Assembly: GCA_900291925.1 (NCBI GenBank)
Contig: UWYS01000022.1
Location: 124,001 to 188,000, forward strand
Reading direction: 5' to 3'
DNA: 64,000 nucleotides
Source of the DNA: Thecaphora thlaspeos
Taxonomy: Eukaryota; Basidiomycota; Ustilaginomycetes; Urocystidales; Glomosporiaceae
Both the position numbers and the translations under genes were made by a program. The notes beneath the pieces were generated by a model that was not told the origin of the DNA, ran no database searches, and worked only from the letters and a program-made list of their open reading frames with translations. How positions within the stretch are numbered: the stretch's first letter is position 1; each line of letters begins with the position of its first letter. Below, in pieces: positions 40,853 to 52,498 of the stretch.

Positions 40853-43800
40853 CCTGGTCATGCCGGCTGCTGCAGGGGCGGCCGCTGAAGCTGGCACAGA
40901 GGGATGGAGAAATGCTGAAACCGGGACAAGGACGGTGCTACCATGCTGCCCTTTTTCTGTCGTGACTCTGTGATTGAGGTCGCGAGTTCCTGTCGGAGAC
41001 ATTGCATCCGACGACGTCTTCGCCGTCTGCATTCTAGCGGCTGGAACTCCTGCTGGTGTTGCCGCTTCCGTTGTCCTCTCCCTCGCTGCCTCTACTTCCG
41101 CTGTTGCCGCGTCATCGGGTGCGATGTCGGTTGGATTTGCGGTCACGGCTGCTGTCGCGGTCGCCTCGACTGAGTCAGTCTTACCTGCGACAACCGAATT
41201 CGTAGCCGCGTGCGACACAGAACCAAGGTGGCCAAGAGGGGGCGGCGCTAGCAGTGCTTCGAGACCACTGTCGTCAAGGTGATCCAGGGCAGCGCCGAGG
41301 TCCATGCCGACCAGAGCGGTCGAGTCCGGGTCAGCTATGGTCGCCTGCATCGATCCATCCCGCTCAGACGCGCCTTGATGCTCGCCGTTGATGGCGCCAT
41401 GCAGAGCGTCCGTTGGCTCCGAGTGCGAGAAATCGACGTCAAGCCCTCGAAAGGTTGGACCCAGGTCGAAGGCACCCTCGTCGAAGAACGAAAAGTCGTC
41501 CTCGGTCACTAGGCCGAACGAATCGAACATGTCGCCTTCTCCCGCTCCTCCTCCCCCGCCTCGCTTCTGGGTCGGTGCGTCTGGCTCGAAGACAACGTCG
41601 TCCAGGCTCTGTCGTCGTGAGGCCCCTACGTGGCTGGCCGGACGGGATCCTTCGGCAGCCACCATCGACATCGACCACTGCAAGGGCGAAGGTCCGCCAA
41701 CGTTGGCGGCCTGCGCGATGTCCGGTAGGTCGATCGCCATCGCGTCTGTCGACGCCGTCCCGGCGCCTGCGATGCTGAGACTTCGCTGATCCTTAGTGGA
41801 AGCAGGCTGCGTGCCGACGCCTGGTTCTGAACCGCTTGCTACAAGACCGGCCTGTCGCTCTTCCGATGCCATCGGAGACGCCGCCGACCGTAGCGCTTGC
41901 TCGGACGTGAAACCAGACTCGCGCTGTGTTGCCTCGATAGTAGGTTTCTGTCGCAACGGGTCGATGCCGAGTCCGTGAGCGATGGTCACCTGCTCGACGC
42001 TATCGCCAGCTTCTTTCTCGCTACCGCTTTCGTCCTCGTCTTCATCTTCCATAATGAGTGGCGAGGAAGTCGGCGAGGCATCTGGTCGAAGCACGTCTGC
42101 GTCGATATCAAGGGGTGGTGCCGGTTCCGACGGTGCTGCATTGAGGCCCTGCAGCATCTCGAGAGCAATTCGCGAAACCTCCTGGACGGGCAGAGACGGT
42201 CCGAAAGGATGCCGCCGCCCTGATCGCCCGGCTCCGGTCGCCGTACGGGGATCGCGCTTCGCCAGCGGACGCCTGTCGACGAGGCAGAGGGAGGCGGGCC
42301 AGAGGAAGCCGGCGTCGTTCGACGAGTCTGCGCCTCCTTGTTCCGCGACGGCCGCTGCGTCAACGGGTCTGCAGACGGCCCAACGCGGTTGCAATACGAT
42401 CTCGCGGTCAACACCGCTCGTCGCTCGGAGCCTGTCGGAGAGGTCTTCGACGGCCGTTTGCAGCTCCTGCGAGACACCTGCGGCCCCGCGACCAGCAGGA
42501 GCACCGTCTTGCTGCGCGCAACCGGCCAGATGCAGCGAGACTTGGCGTTCCAAGGTCGCCGGTGTGCCGCTGGGAAGAAGGACGATTCTGGTCGGACCGG
42601 CGCTGCCATCGCCTTCCTGAAGGAAGCGCAGCCGCATTTTAGAGGGGCGCAGCTCGATGACCAGCGAGGACGAGGCGACGATTGCCCTAAACCAGATATG
42701 GATAGAGCCGGCAGCGGCAGTATCGACGTGCATATCATTGTGGACAGTAGACGGCAGCACGGAGGGGCCTTCTGCCATGGGTAAGAAGGGTAAAGGGAGA
42801 TAGCTTGCAGCATCGTGCAAAGGCAGCAATATCACTCCGTCACCAGCTCTTACGGCGCGCCTCCGCTCGCCCCCTGCAGCCGCAATCAGGTCGGCGGCGG
42901 CGGCGCCCGCCGACAAAGAGGTCGGACCCTCCGATTCTGGGTCACCGCTGCTGAAGTTCGTCGGCACGGCGCCCAGGGACTTTAGAGCTGGTGTCCCCGC
43001 GACTGCGGTCGATCCACTGGCCGGGGTAGAGAGCCGCTGGCTGTCTGCGATGTCCTCCGGCCTCAGCAGAGGCTTCGGCGGCCGGATCAGAGTCGTCGGC
43101 GGGTAGTTCGGGTCTGCTCCAGCGGCGCCAAGCTGTGTATCGACGTCCTTGGCCGCCGTCGATCCGCCCTCTCCTCCAGAATCGGCCACATTGTCGGCAG
43201 CCATCGCGCCAGCAGCATCAGCCTCGTTTTCGCTCGGTCCCGCCTGCTGCCGCCGCCGGCGCTCTTCCAGCTCGGCAGATCTCTGCAGGACAAAGAGGTC
43301 GGCCAGCTTGTCCTCGAGAGCGCAAAGGAGCATCGCGTGCGCCCGGTCGCAGCCGGGCCTGGGCAGCAGCAGAGACGCGCTGCGCTGCGAGAGGTGCCCC
43401 ATGCCGTCTGCATTGCGGCCCTCTGCAGGATCGTAGATATCGGCGAGCGAGTAGGATCCGCCGTCCGCAGGAGTCCAGCCTGTCGCGCAGCGGTGAGGAC
43501 GGCAGCAAAGAGCAGACCATGCGTGAAGTGAGTGCACCAATCAGCGAGCGTTCCTTCACCGGGCGATGCATTTGAATCGCACACCTTCAGATCACGAAGA
43601 CGGGATCTGCTTAGACATGTGCTCACCTTTCAGGCTGTCCGCAAGTTGCCGTCGCAAAGCCTCCCTCTCGATCTCCTCGTCGGCCCGATCTTGCTGCTGG
43701 TCTGCTGGCCGTCTTTGAGATGCCTTGCTGCTAGCTAGCCGGCTGGTGCCAGGGACGGCGCCCTCGAGCGTCGTGGGAGAAGGCTGGCCGGACGACGGCT

Positions 43801-44671
43801 CAGCGGCAGAGCCAGAGGCATTTCTCATAGACGGACCGATTTCGTAGATCCACAGAGAGTCTGCTTCAGTTCCATGCGCATAGTCTTCATCGGTCATGTC
43901 TTTGACCTTCGGGCTGCCCCGACGGCTATGGCGCCTGGCGCCTGCCGGAGCTCTGCTGTTCCTGCGGCGACAGCGCTCGACGGCAAACAAGGTCCCCTGG
44001 AACAGTTCGTTTGGCTGCGCAGCGGTCGAGGCAGATGAGTCTGGCCGTTCGTCTTCCCGCTCTTTGCCTGGAAACCGTTGTTGTCGTCGCTGCCGCCGCC
44101 TGCGCTGCTCGATGCTGGATCGCCTCTCGGACACGGCGAGCTGGACCAAAACGGACAGGGCGTGCTCCCAAGCGCCATCCTCTTCGTCGCCGCCATTTGA
44201 TGCGCCCTTGCTATTTGGTTCGCCGGAACGGTCTGCGCGAGAATGTCTCGTATCACCAGGGTTCGGGGAGACGCTTGCAACTACTGCTTCGCTGTCCTGC
44301 GCCCGTTGCTTCCCTTTGCCCTTTGCGTAACGACGCCAGCCTACCGAGAGATGTGCCGGCAGCGGTATGCTGACGAGCGTGCAGGGAGTGGCCTCGTCGA
44401 TCAGGACGCCGTAGGGTACCTGCCTGCCCGGTCGTCCCTGCGCCGTGCCGTCGTGGGTCCGACCTCGGGGCCCGGGAGCCGAGGCGGAGGCGGCGCCGAC
44501 GCCGCCACCGAGCTGCCTAGAGAGCGGCGCGGCAGAGGCAGAGGCAGAGGAGGAGGAGGAGGAGGAGGAAGAGGAGGCAGCGGCGCCGACGGTGGCTCCC
44601 CCAAAGCCTGCCCGCCGTGCGGTCGAGAGACTGCCCCTCAGGTGGTGTTGCGAGCTGGCCGATCCCCACAT
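37169..44671 (-). CDS. MED13: Mediator subunit 13 (Med13/Srb9), CDK8 module
   Basis: Two exons on the minus strand, 44671-43627 and 43479-37169, with a 147-bp intron (donor GTGAGC); 2451 residues as modelled. The strongest family signals are in the C-terminal half: PFWDKLNLQAVGGRKECIVK near 1805, the Argonaute-like PIWI region after it (VWLDTIGSIASHIQEYLKEG), and WHIVICRAGPMGIEELRAW near 2240. The N-terminal exon has DSLWIYEIG and long poly-Ser and basic stretches. The middle is low-complexity, rich in Ser, Ala and Asp. Med13 links the CDK8 kinase module to core Mediator in the nucleus. The true start may lie further upstream: residues before DSLWIYEIG are shorter than usual and no clean upstream exon could be joined in phase. 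Confidence 0.82.
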
Positions 44672-45829
44672 GTCGGACGGCGGGGATGACCGATGCCTAG
44701 CAGGATGTCAAATGGCGGAGGCGGACAGCAGGCCGACGAGGACGGCGTACCGCTTGCTCCCTCAAGGTGACGGCAGAGTGCACGCTGTAGCCGTGCGAAG
44801 CCGCCAGGACGTCTGTATAAGGGTCGCAGGCGCCAGAGCGGTTGTTCCAGACGCTTCTTGGTTGGAAGGTGCGCTAAGGCTGGCTATAGAGATAGGCTGG
44901 TTGAGCGGGGAGGTGGTAGCAGGAGGAGAATAAGGAAGAGGACGCGCTGGGTTGGGCACTCATGCTGTGCTGGACGAGATTAGAGCGTGTGCAGGTCCGA
45001 GAAGAGAAAAGGTCGAGAGTGTGGTTCGACGCGAGTGGGAGAATGCAGAGAGCGAGGGAGTGCGGGAGGCAACGATGTAGCGTCCAGGCTCAGTGGAGGC
45101 GGCTGCGGTTGCTGTTGTGCGACGAGGTGGGGGGCCGTCTTGGACGAATGCGAATGCGGTACGAGCCAACGGCTGCGGCTGCTGCTGAGGATGCTGATAC
45201 AGGGGAGGCTAAGGCGAGGCCGAGGGGAAAGGGATGCGGATGTTGGAGCGTCTAGATGCCGGACCGAGCGTAGATGTGCGGTGTGACGGGTGTACAGCTG
45301 CAACAGTAAGCTCGAGGTGCGGTTGCGAAGGATGCAAGTGGGAGAATGGGGGGGGGCAATTGTCAAGGGAGGACAATGAGCCGCGGTGAGAGGTGGTGGC
45401 CGGAGTTGCCGTCATGTGAGGGGGATGGGGTGGGGGTGGAGCAAAGGAAAGGAGCGACGAGCGAGAAAGGAGAAGGCCGCTTGCCGCAACAAGTGAGCGC
45501 GTCGCAGCGACGTCGAGCGGCAGACGGCCCAGGCAAGGTGGGCTGAGAGCGCGCATCGGCACCGACAATGGCACCGGCACCGACAACGCAAAACTCCACT
45601 CCAACGTCGAAAAGGAAAAAAAAAGTGGAGCGTGCGCAAGCACAGGACGACGGCCTTCCACCGTCCTCCCTCCTCCCTCCCTCCTCTCTCCTACCACACA
45701 CGCACACACACACACACACACAGAGCAGCACTATTCTCCTGCAACAAACGCCGTCGTCGTACTGTTCCCAGTGCCAACACGGAACAAGAGGCAAACGTAA
45801 TCTAAAGCCACAGGCGGGCGTGCATTGCC
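44672..45829. other. Region between MED13 and FUN12
   Basis: MED13 promoter and 3' flank of FUN12. Minus-strand frames at 44762-44959 and 44980-45366 might hold an upstream MED13 exon but could not be joined in phase. A CA repeat lies at about 45695-45722. Confidence 0.4.
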
Positions 45830-48800
45830 CTAGGCAATGTCCAGCTCCGCCTTGAGCTTCTTGATGAGGCGCTTCTCGTCCGTCGAGATGCCCTCCCAGA
45901 AGTGTTCCCTGCGATGTGCATCGACGGCACCGGTCGACGGGCGCAAAAGAACAAAAAAGAGACGCAGCGGCGCATGAGTACAGCCGTTTCGTCTCGTCGC
46001 CATCGTTGTGTCGCCAATCAGGTACAACGGCCGCACCACACGGGCAGCCACGGCCTCGCGTCCACTCACTTGAGCGCATCGATCGACTTCCTGCTAATGT
46101 GCGACACGATCTCGTCCTTGTCGTCAAAGTGGCGTCCGTACATCTTGGCGCTCTCGTACACGGCGTGCTCGATCTTGACGGCGACACCGGCGCCCACCTC
46201 GCGCTTGAGCACCACATCCTTTTCCTTGTGGTTGATCTCGAGCGACGTTACCTTGCCCAGGTGGATCGTCTGGCGCTTCTTGGTCACCGGGTCCGTCTTG
46301 ACCACGGCTAGCGGCGTGCCCACCCGCAACGAGCCCTCGATAATGTCGCAACCCAGGATGATCGGGTCGCGCTTCGCAAAGCAGGCAATCGTGCGCAGGC
46401 GGCATGGCCACACGGCCGTCCCTGACGCCTCGCGCTTCTTGGCCTCGATGATCTCCTGGTTGTACTTGACAAAGTCGTTCTCGAGGTGGTAGATGATCTT
46501 GGCGGTGAAGATCTTGATGCCAAACTCCTCGGCCAGCTTCTCAGCCTCGCGGTCGACGGGGACGTCGAACGCCAAGATGACGGCGAACTCCTTGGCCTTT
46601 TCGAGCATCGTCGAGCAGCGCACCACGTCCTTCTTGTACACCGGCCCGATGTTGATGCCGCCGACGGGGATCTTGCTCACCTTGAGGAACTCGAGCAGCG
46701 CCTCGAGCGATCCCAGCGTCGACGCCTGCACGCAGACGCCGCGGCCCGACGTGTCGATCTTGTCCAGCAGGTCGGTCAGGTCGCTCATGACCTCGTCCTT
46801 GAGGTCCTCGACGTCGTCGTCAGGACCCACGACGAGCAGCCGCGAACCGGAGATGGCCTTTTCCAGGTCCGGCGCCGAGATCTTGACTCCGAGCGCCGCC
46901 TTGACCATCTTGTGATGGACGTAGGCGCCCTTAACGCGCATCTCCTTCAGCGGCTGCGGCGTCAGCAGCGCGCGCACCTGCGTCACGATGGGCCCGTTGA
47001 GGCCGCACACGACGATCCGGTCACCCTCGTGCATCACGCCGTTGGAAAGGACGACGTCGATGGTGGTGCCGAGCCCTTCGATCACCTTGACCTCGAGCAC
47101 GGTGCACTCGAGCTCGGAGAGGTACATGAGCTTGTCGCTCATGCGTGTCTGAGTCAGCTCGACGATGAGCCGGAGCATATCTGGGATGCCCTCGCCCGTG
47201 TGGGCCGAGGTGGGGACCAGGCTGACGTTTCTCGACATGTTCTTGTTCTCGAAGAAGAGGCATGAGTTGAGACCCTCCTCGGCCAGCTGGACGATGACGT
47301 TGCGCGTCCGCTCGAGGAACTCGTTCTGCGTCGCGCGGTTCTGCTTGGCGAAGCTCGCGCGGAATGCGCCGTTGGGCGTCGCCTCCCAGCCGTACAAGCG
47401 GTCGATCTTGTTGAGGGCGACGACGAACGGCGTCTTCTTGTCACGTAGCAGCTTGATGCTCTCTCGCGTCTGGTTCTCGAGACCGTGCATGATGTCGATC
47501 ACGAGAATCGCGATGTTGCAGAGCGACGAGCCACGCGTGCGCAGGTTGGTGAAGGACTCGTGCCCCGGCGTGTCGATGACCAGCAGTCCGGGCACCTTGT
47601 ACTCGAACGGAGTCTCCTTGTCGAGCACCGCCGTCTTCTGCTGGAGCGTCTCGACGGGGAAGTAGGTCGCGCCGATCTGCTGCGTGATACCGCCGGCCTC
47701 TCCCTCCTGGACGTTGGTCTGACGGATCTTGTCGAGCAGCTTCGTCTTGCCCGTGTCGACGTGACCCAGGATACAGCAGATCGGGCTGCGCAGGTCGTCC
47801 TTGCTTCGAGCCGCCATCGCCTGCTTGGTGCGCTCCTGGCGCCGTGCCGCCGCCTCGGCCTTTCGCTTGGCCAGCGCCTTCTCGTTCGACGTGAGGCCGT
47901 CGTCGCTGTTCGAATCTGAGCCCGAGTCGTCCGAGTCATCGTCGCTGTCATCGCTGTCGTCCGAGTCGTCGTCGGAGCCTTCATCGCTCGACTCTTCTTG
48001 CTGCTGCTGTTTCTTGGCGACGGCGGCAGCAGCAGCCTTTCCGGCAGCGGCGGGTGCAGCCTTTCCGTTGGCAGCTTCGGCCTTCTTGGCGGCGGGCTTG
48101 ATTTGCTTCTTCGGCTCCTCCTCCTTGTCTTTCTCCTCCAACTCGGCGTCCCAGGCGTCCTTGACATCTTCGTCCGAGTCGGCATCCCAGCTGTCCTTGA
48201 CATCCTCAACTTCTTCGGCAGGGGCCGGCAATTCAGCAGCGGCAGGAGCAGCAACCTCGGCGGACTTGGCCTCCTCGACGTCCGCCTTGCCATCCTCCTC
48301 GGCGGAGGGGCCAGCGACGGGCTCGGGGATGGTGAGGCCGCCTTCGCGCTTCTGTGCGGGCTTCTTCTTCTTCCGGTTGTCGATGACGACTCGCTTCTTG
48401 CCCGCGGCTGCCGGAGCGTCGCTGGCGGCCTGTGCATCCTTCTGCTGCTCGAGAGCCTCAACCTTGATTTGGCCGCTCTTGAGCATCGCCTGGAGGCGGG
48501 CCTCGGCGGCGGCCTTCTCGGCCTTTTGCTTGGGCGTGAGGAGCTTGCCCTCCTTCTTGAGCTGCTCCTTTTTGGCGCGCTCCTTGTCGCGCTTGCGCTG
48601 GCGCTCGGCCTCCTTCTTCTCGGCCTCTTCCTTCTCTAGCCTCTCGGCCTCCTCCTCGACCCTCCGGGCCTCCTCCTCCTCGCGTCTCGCCTCCTCCTCG
48701 GCCGCTCGCTGGGCGGCGATGCGCGCCTGGAGAGCGGCAACGGCGGCACTGGGCTTCTTGCCGGGCGCAGCGACGGGCGCGGTGGGTTCGGCGGCAGCCT

Positions 48801-49632
48801 TCTTCTTTTTCTTCTTCTTCTTGTCGGCCGCGGTGGAGCCGCCGCCCTCGGCCTCGTCCTCGTCATCCTCGTCTCCGCCTGCAGGCGCAGGTGGAGCCTC
48901 CTTTCCAGGCTCAGGGGTGTCGGGTGCTGGTGACGAAGCGGCGGCGGCGGCCACCTTCTTGGCCGCAGCCTGCGCGCGCTTCTTCTCCTTCTCCTTTTCC
49001 TTCTTCAACTTCTCCTTTTCCTTCTTTGTGAGGATCCTGGGCGCGTCGACGTCGGCATCATCGTCGCCATCCGCCGCTGCCGCGCCCTTTGTCGCTGCTG
49101 CTGGTGGCGCCGCAGCCTCGTCGTCGTCGTCATCATTATCGTCGTCATCGGCGGCGGCCTGCTTGTTTTGCTGCTTCTTTCCGCCCTTCTTGCCCTTCTT
49201 GGACTCGGGGAACTCGTCGTCCATGAGGTCCTCGGCGGTGACCTGGATCGGGGCCTTGGACTCGAGCGCACCCTCGTCGGCGGCAACGCAGACGTCCTCG
49301 CCCAAGTCGTCGAAGTCGTAGTCGGCGTTCTTCTTCGCCTTCTTCTTGTCTTTCTTGCCCTTGGACTTTTTAAGAGCGCTCATCAGACCGCCATAGTCGT
49401 CCTCGTCCTCGTCGGCCAGGGCGGAAGCGGTGGGCTTTGCGTCATCGTCGTCGCCCTCGGCAGTGTCTTCGAGGGTCATGGCGGCAAAGGCATTCTTCCT
49501 GTTGGACTTCTTTGGCGGCTCGTCGAGGAGGTCGTCGGCGGCTGCGGCGTTATTGCTGTTCTTGATCGACTCGCCGGCTTCTTCCCAGAGGTCGTCTCCG
49601 CCTCCCTTCTTGGCGCCCTTCTTCTTTCCCAT
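45830..49632 (-). CDS. FUN12: Translation initiation factor eIF5B
   Basis: Two exons on the minus strand, 49632-46070 and 45908-45830, with a 161-bp intron; 1213 residues. The first 600 residues are the usual lysine/acid-rich, repetitive N-terminal region (KKKGAKK start, poly-Lys blocks, DSDDSDD-type runs). The GTPase domain starts near 615 with GHVDTGKT (about 622), then [10 protein letters not shown] and [10 protein letters not shown], and NKIDRLYGW. Domains II-IV follow, and the second exon supplies the conserved end [18 protein letters not shown], which confirms the splice. eIF5B promotes ribosomal subunit joining on GTP hydrolysis. ATG 49632 (MGKKK) was preferred over an in-frame codon 27 bp upstream. 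Divergent from the gene at 50264. Confidence 0.95.
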
Positions 49633-50263
49633 GGTGGCGGTGTGCGGGGGTGTGAGCACTTCTTTTCGCAGGCGGCGGGTCGAAAGTGGTGGTGGTGGTT
49701 GTTGTGGTGAGATCTGCCAACGGCCTGATGAGCTGTCTGGCTAGATGTGATGTGTACAAGAGAGGGAGAGAAGGCGTGTCCCTTTGGATCCTCTGGGTGT
49801 GCGCTTGTGCGAGCGGGCGGCTCGAGGGTGGTGGTGGTGGTGGTGAGAGCAGGCCGCCCGCCCGCCTGCGCTTTCTTGGCCTCGCTCGCCCCTTGCCCCT
49901 CGACGCTGGCCTCCTCGCATTCGGGCGAGTGGCCCACTTCTCTTTTGTCGAGGCCACTGAGGACTTTCGGCCTTTGGTCACGTGAACTGCAGTGTCATGC
50001 TGACATAAGCGATGGCGGCTTCACTCTAGACGTCATAGGAACCCTTGCTCGCGATCCTCATCCCCCCGCCCTTTCCCGCCTCGGTCCTCCCAGCGGTCCA
50101 CCCTGGGCTCGCCACTCACCTTCACTTCGACCTTTCTCGCCATCCACCGTCCACCATCCACCACCCCACCCCCACCAGGCGAGCTCGTACCTACACGTTC
50201 TAATTTCATTCCACTGCTCTATCAGACCATCTTCGGAACGCACGCACGCATGCATGCATCACG
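49633..50263. promoter_or_regulatory. Divergent promoter region FUN12 / small gene at 50264
   Basis: No gene supported. GGTGGT-rich patches occur at about 49690-49712 and 49827-49845. The leader before 50264 is C/T-rich with CACGCACGCATGCATGC just upstream of the ATG. Confidence 0.5.
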
Positions 50264-50767
50264 ATGTCGTCGGAAGCCCCTACATCGAACAAGCTTGGAC
50301 AGCGCATCGGCGATGCCATCAAGGGGTGAGCCCCGCTTCCGAGACCCCTCCGCCCGGCTTGGCCTCGTTGCTTACCTTGCTCCTATCTTGTTCTCTTCTT
50401 CCCATCTTCCCGTCCTTGTCACCGCTCATCTCACCAACAGCGTCTTTAACACGGGCCACGGCATGGGCAAAGTGATCCGTGGCACTATAAATGCCGGCGT
50501 TGACGGTGCAGGCGAAGCGCTGCGAAGCGCTGCGAAGCGCTGCGAAGCGCCTCGACCAAGTCGAGCGCCCATGGCGGCACCACGGGCACCACGGGGATCG
50601 CATCCGATGTCAGCACCCACCCCGACGCTGCGGTCAAGTCGGACGAACACCGAGCCGTAGCCAACCAAGGCCTGGAAGAGGTCAAGAAGGGATGGGACCA
50701 GATCACTGGGCAGAGCCACTACGCCCGCAACGAGTCACGAACCGGAACCGGCCAATCTGGCGTGTAG
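50264..50767 (+). pseudogene. Small conserved fungal protein broken by a 10-bp tandem repeat
   Basis: Exon 1 50264-50325 (MSSEAPTSNKLGQRIGDAIK) joins exon 2 at 50441 through a 115-bp GT-AG intron, continuing VFNTGHGMGKVIRGTINAG and VDGAGEA. The frame then enters four 10-bp units (50512-50551) and runs to TAG at 50658-50660 as Arg/Pro-rich text. The frame two bases off resumes convincing protein after the array (HGGTTGTTGIASDV, NQGLEEVKKGWDQITGQS) and stops at 50765-50767. Family pattern, from memory of similar basidiomycete proteins: short, amphipathic, HG-x-GE-x-IRG-x-INAG plus a GxxEVKKGW tail, function unknown. The last unit is in the downstream frame, so an array with a copy number two lower would be in phase. 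Either the gene is inactivated here or its copy number varies. Confidence 0.65.
50512..50551. repeat. Four tandem 10-bp units inside a coding region
   Basis: The unit GCGAAGCGCT is repeated at 50512, 50522, 50532 and 50542 (last base C in the fourth). Because the unit length is not a multiple of three, each gain or loss shifts the reading frame. Confidence 0.95.
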
Positions 50768-51379
50768 ACACCTCTGCGTTCATGCGGATGCGCCATACTA
50801 CCATGGAATGTCCGATGACTTTGCTTGCGACGATGGTGGTGGTGGGACAGTCGAGAAACCGGCCGAGAGAGGCGCGAGGCTGCGCGGGGGACCTCCTTAT
50901 CCTCCCCGCCCTTTTCCGCGGCGACTCAAAGAACGACGGACCGCCTCGCCAGCGTGTTTCCTTTCCGATCTTGTTACCAGCCTGCCGCCCTCTCTCTCTA
51001 TCTGTCTCCCCGGCGACGGGCGGACATGCGGAGATCCAGGCCGGTGACAAGAAGGGCTTGCGGCGCTGTCACGTCTGCCTGACCCCACCTGCCGCCTGAC
51101 GCTGTCGCCAGCGCCAGCGCCAGCGCCAGCCTGAATCGTCGTCCGTGCGCTGCGGCTCAGAGGGTCCAGGCCTCCCTCTCTGGCGGCCTCCTCGCCTTGT
51201 AGCCCGACACTTGGCTCGCCCGCTCTTTCTGGTATAAGTAGGCAGCAGGCGAGCTATCTTGCACCGCCTCTCCATCCCCCATCTATTGCGCCTCACACCT
51301 AGCGCTGCAACCCCGTCTCCCTCTGACAAACTCTCCTTCATCTCTACCACCGTGCAGCAGCAACAGCCACACGCTCGGG
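50768..51379. promoter_or_regulatory. Upstream region of cyanase gene
   Basis: No gene supported. A GGTATAAGTAGGCAG sequence (about 51231-51245) is a TATA-like element roughly 140 bp before the cyanase ATG. A GCCAGC short repeat occurs at about 51108-51129. Confidence 0.45.
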
Positions 51380-52272
51380 ATGTCATCGTCAACGACGACC
51401 TCGTACTCGGGCCAGAAGCCCAAGATCCTCTCGTCGCTACCTCCCATCTACACGATGCTGCACGAGGCAAAATTCAAGTCTGGCCTCAGCTTTGAGAAGC
51501 TCGCCGCCAAGATCGGCAGGGACGAGTGGTTCGTCGCGGCCATCTTTTACGGGCAGGCCAAGCCGGCACCGGAGGACATCGAAAGGCTCAGCAAGGCCCT
51601 CGACGTCAGGCACGAGTACATCGCCGACTCGCTCGGAGAGGCTTTCTTCCCCCACCGCGGCCTCGGAGACTTTCCGCCCCAAGGTGAGTGCGCCAGTCCA
51701 CGCCCAAAGGCGCGATAGAATCGGAGCCGTCAGCCTGACTCCTATGTGCCCGTCTGCCCTCAACGGGCTCCCCCGTTGAGCTACAGACCCGGTCCTATAC
51801 CGCCTCTACGAGGTCCTCGTCGTATACGGCTACCCACTCAAACACATGATCCACGAAAAGGTGAGCTGCCGTCTCCTTTCACATCCCTCTGTGCCTCACC
51901 CTTCCGTCCCCCCTGTCACCCGCCGATCAAAGGCTCATGTTGTCCTACTCCCCCGCACACTCCTGGTTTAGTTTGGCGACGGCATCATGAGCGCCATCGA
52001 CTTTGAGGGACACGTCGAGAAGATCGAGGACCCAACGGGCGACCGTGAGTCCCACGCGCGTTCCCCCTTGTTCGGTACGGCCGAGTCCGAGATAAGACGA
52101 GGATTACAGCATGCTGATTACCTCTCCTCTCCTACACTATTCCTGCTCTCCCTCTCGCTCTTCCTCTCCCTCTGTCTCTCCCTCTTCCTCGACCTCTCCA
52201 TTACAATTTCCCTGCACACTAGGCGTCAAGATCACGCTCAACGGCAAGTTCTTGCCCTATCGCCGTTGGTAA
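51380..52272 (+). CDS. cyn1: Cyanate hydratase (cyanase)
   Basis: Four exons: 51380-51683, 51787-51860, 51972-52044 and 52223-52272; introns of 103, 111 and 178 bp; 166 residues, the normal family size. The N-terminal helical DNA-binding-like domain carries LSFEKLAAKIGRDEWFVAAI and QAKPAPEDIERLSKAL. The catalytic residues are all present: R107 and E110 in YRLYE and S133 in IMSAIDF. The end KITLNGKFLPYRRW is characteristic. The enzyme converts cyanate plus bicarbonate to carbamate and CO2, freeing ammonia, in the cytosol as a decamer. The chosen ATG follows a 5' pyrimidine leader. Its 3' end faces the coiled-coil gene, 226 bp away. Confidence 0.93.
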
Positions 52273-52498
52273 CCATTAGCCATGGCTCCCTAGGCGGCGA
52301 GCCTTACAATGCAGGAAAAGGTAACAATCAGCGACCGTTGCAAGCGCATCGAAATCACATCCCGGTCCGTGACGCGTACGAAGCTCTGACCCGTACAATG
52401 TCCCAGGCAAGCCAGGAGAGAGGTAGCTTGACGGTCAGGCCGCTCTCTGAGGTCCATCTTATAGCAACCTCCTGTTCGCGTCCCGCATTCTCTCGAGC

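Noticed and set aside
44762..44959. Upstream exon for MED13
   Set aside because: Protein-like text, but no donor/acceptor pair joins it to the exon at 44671 in phase.
50491..51099. 202-codon frame overlapping the repeat-broken gene
   Set aside because: It reads the 10-bp array in the third frame and then Arg-rich noise; neither conserved block of the family is in this frame.
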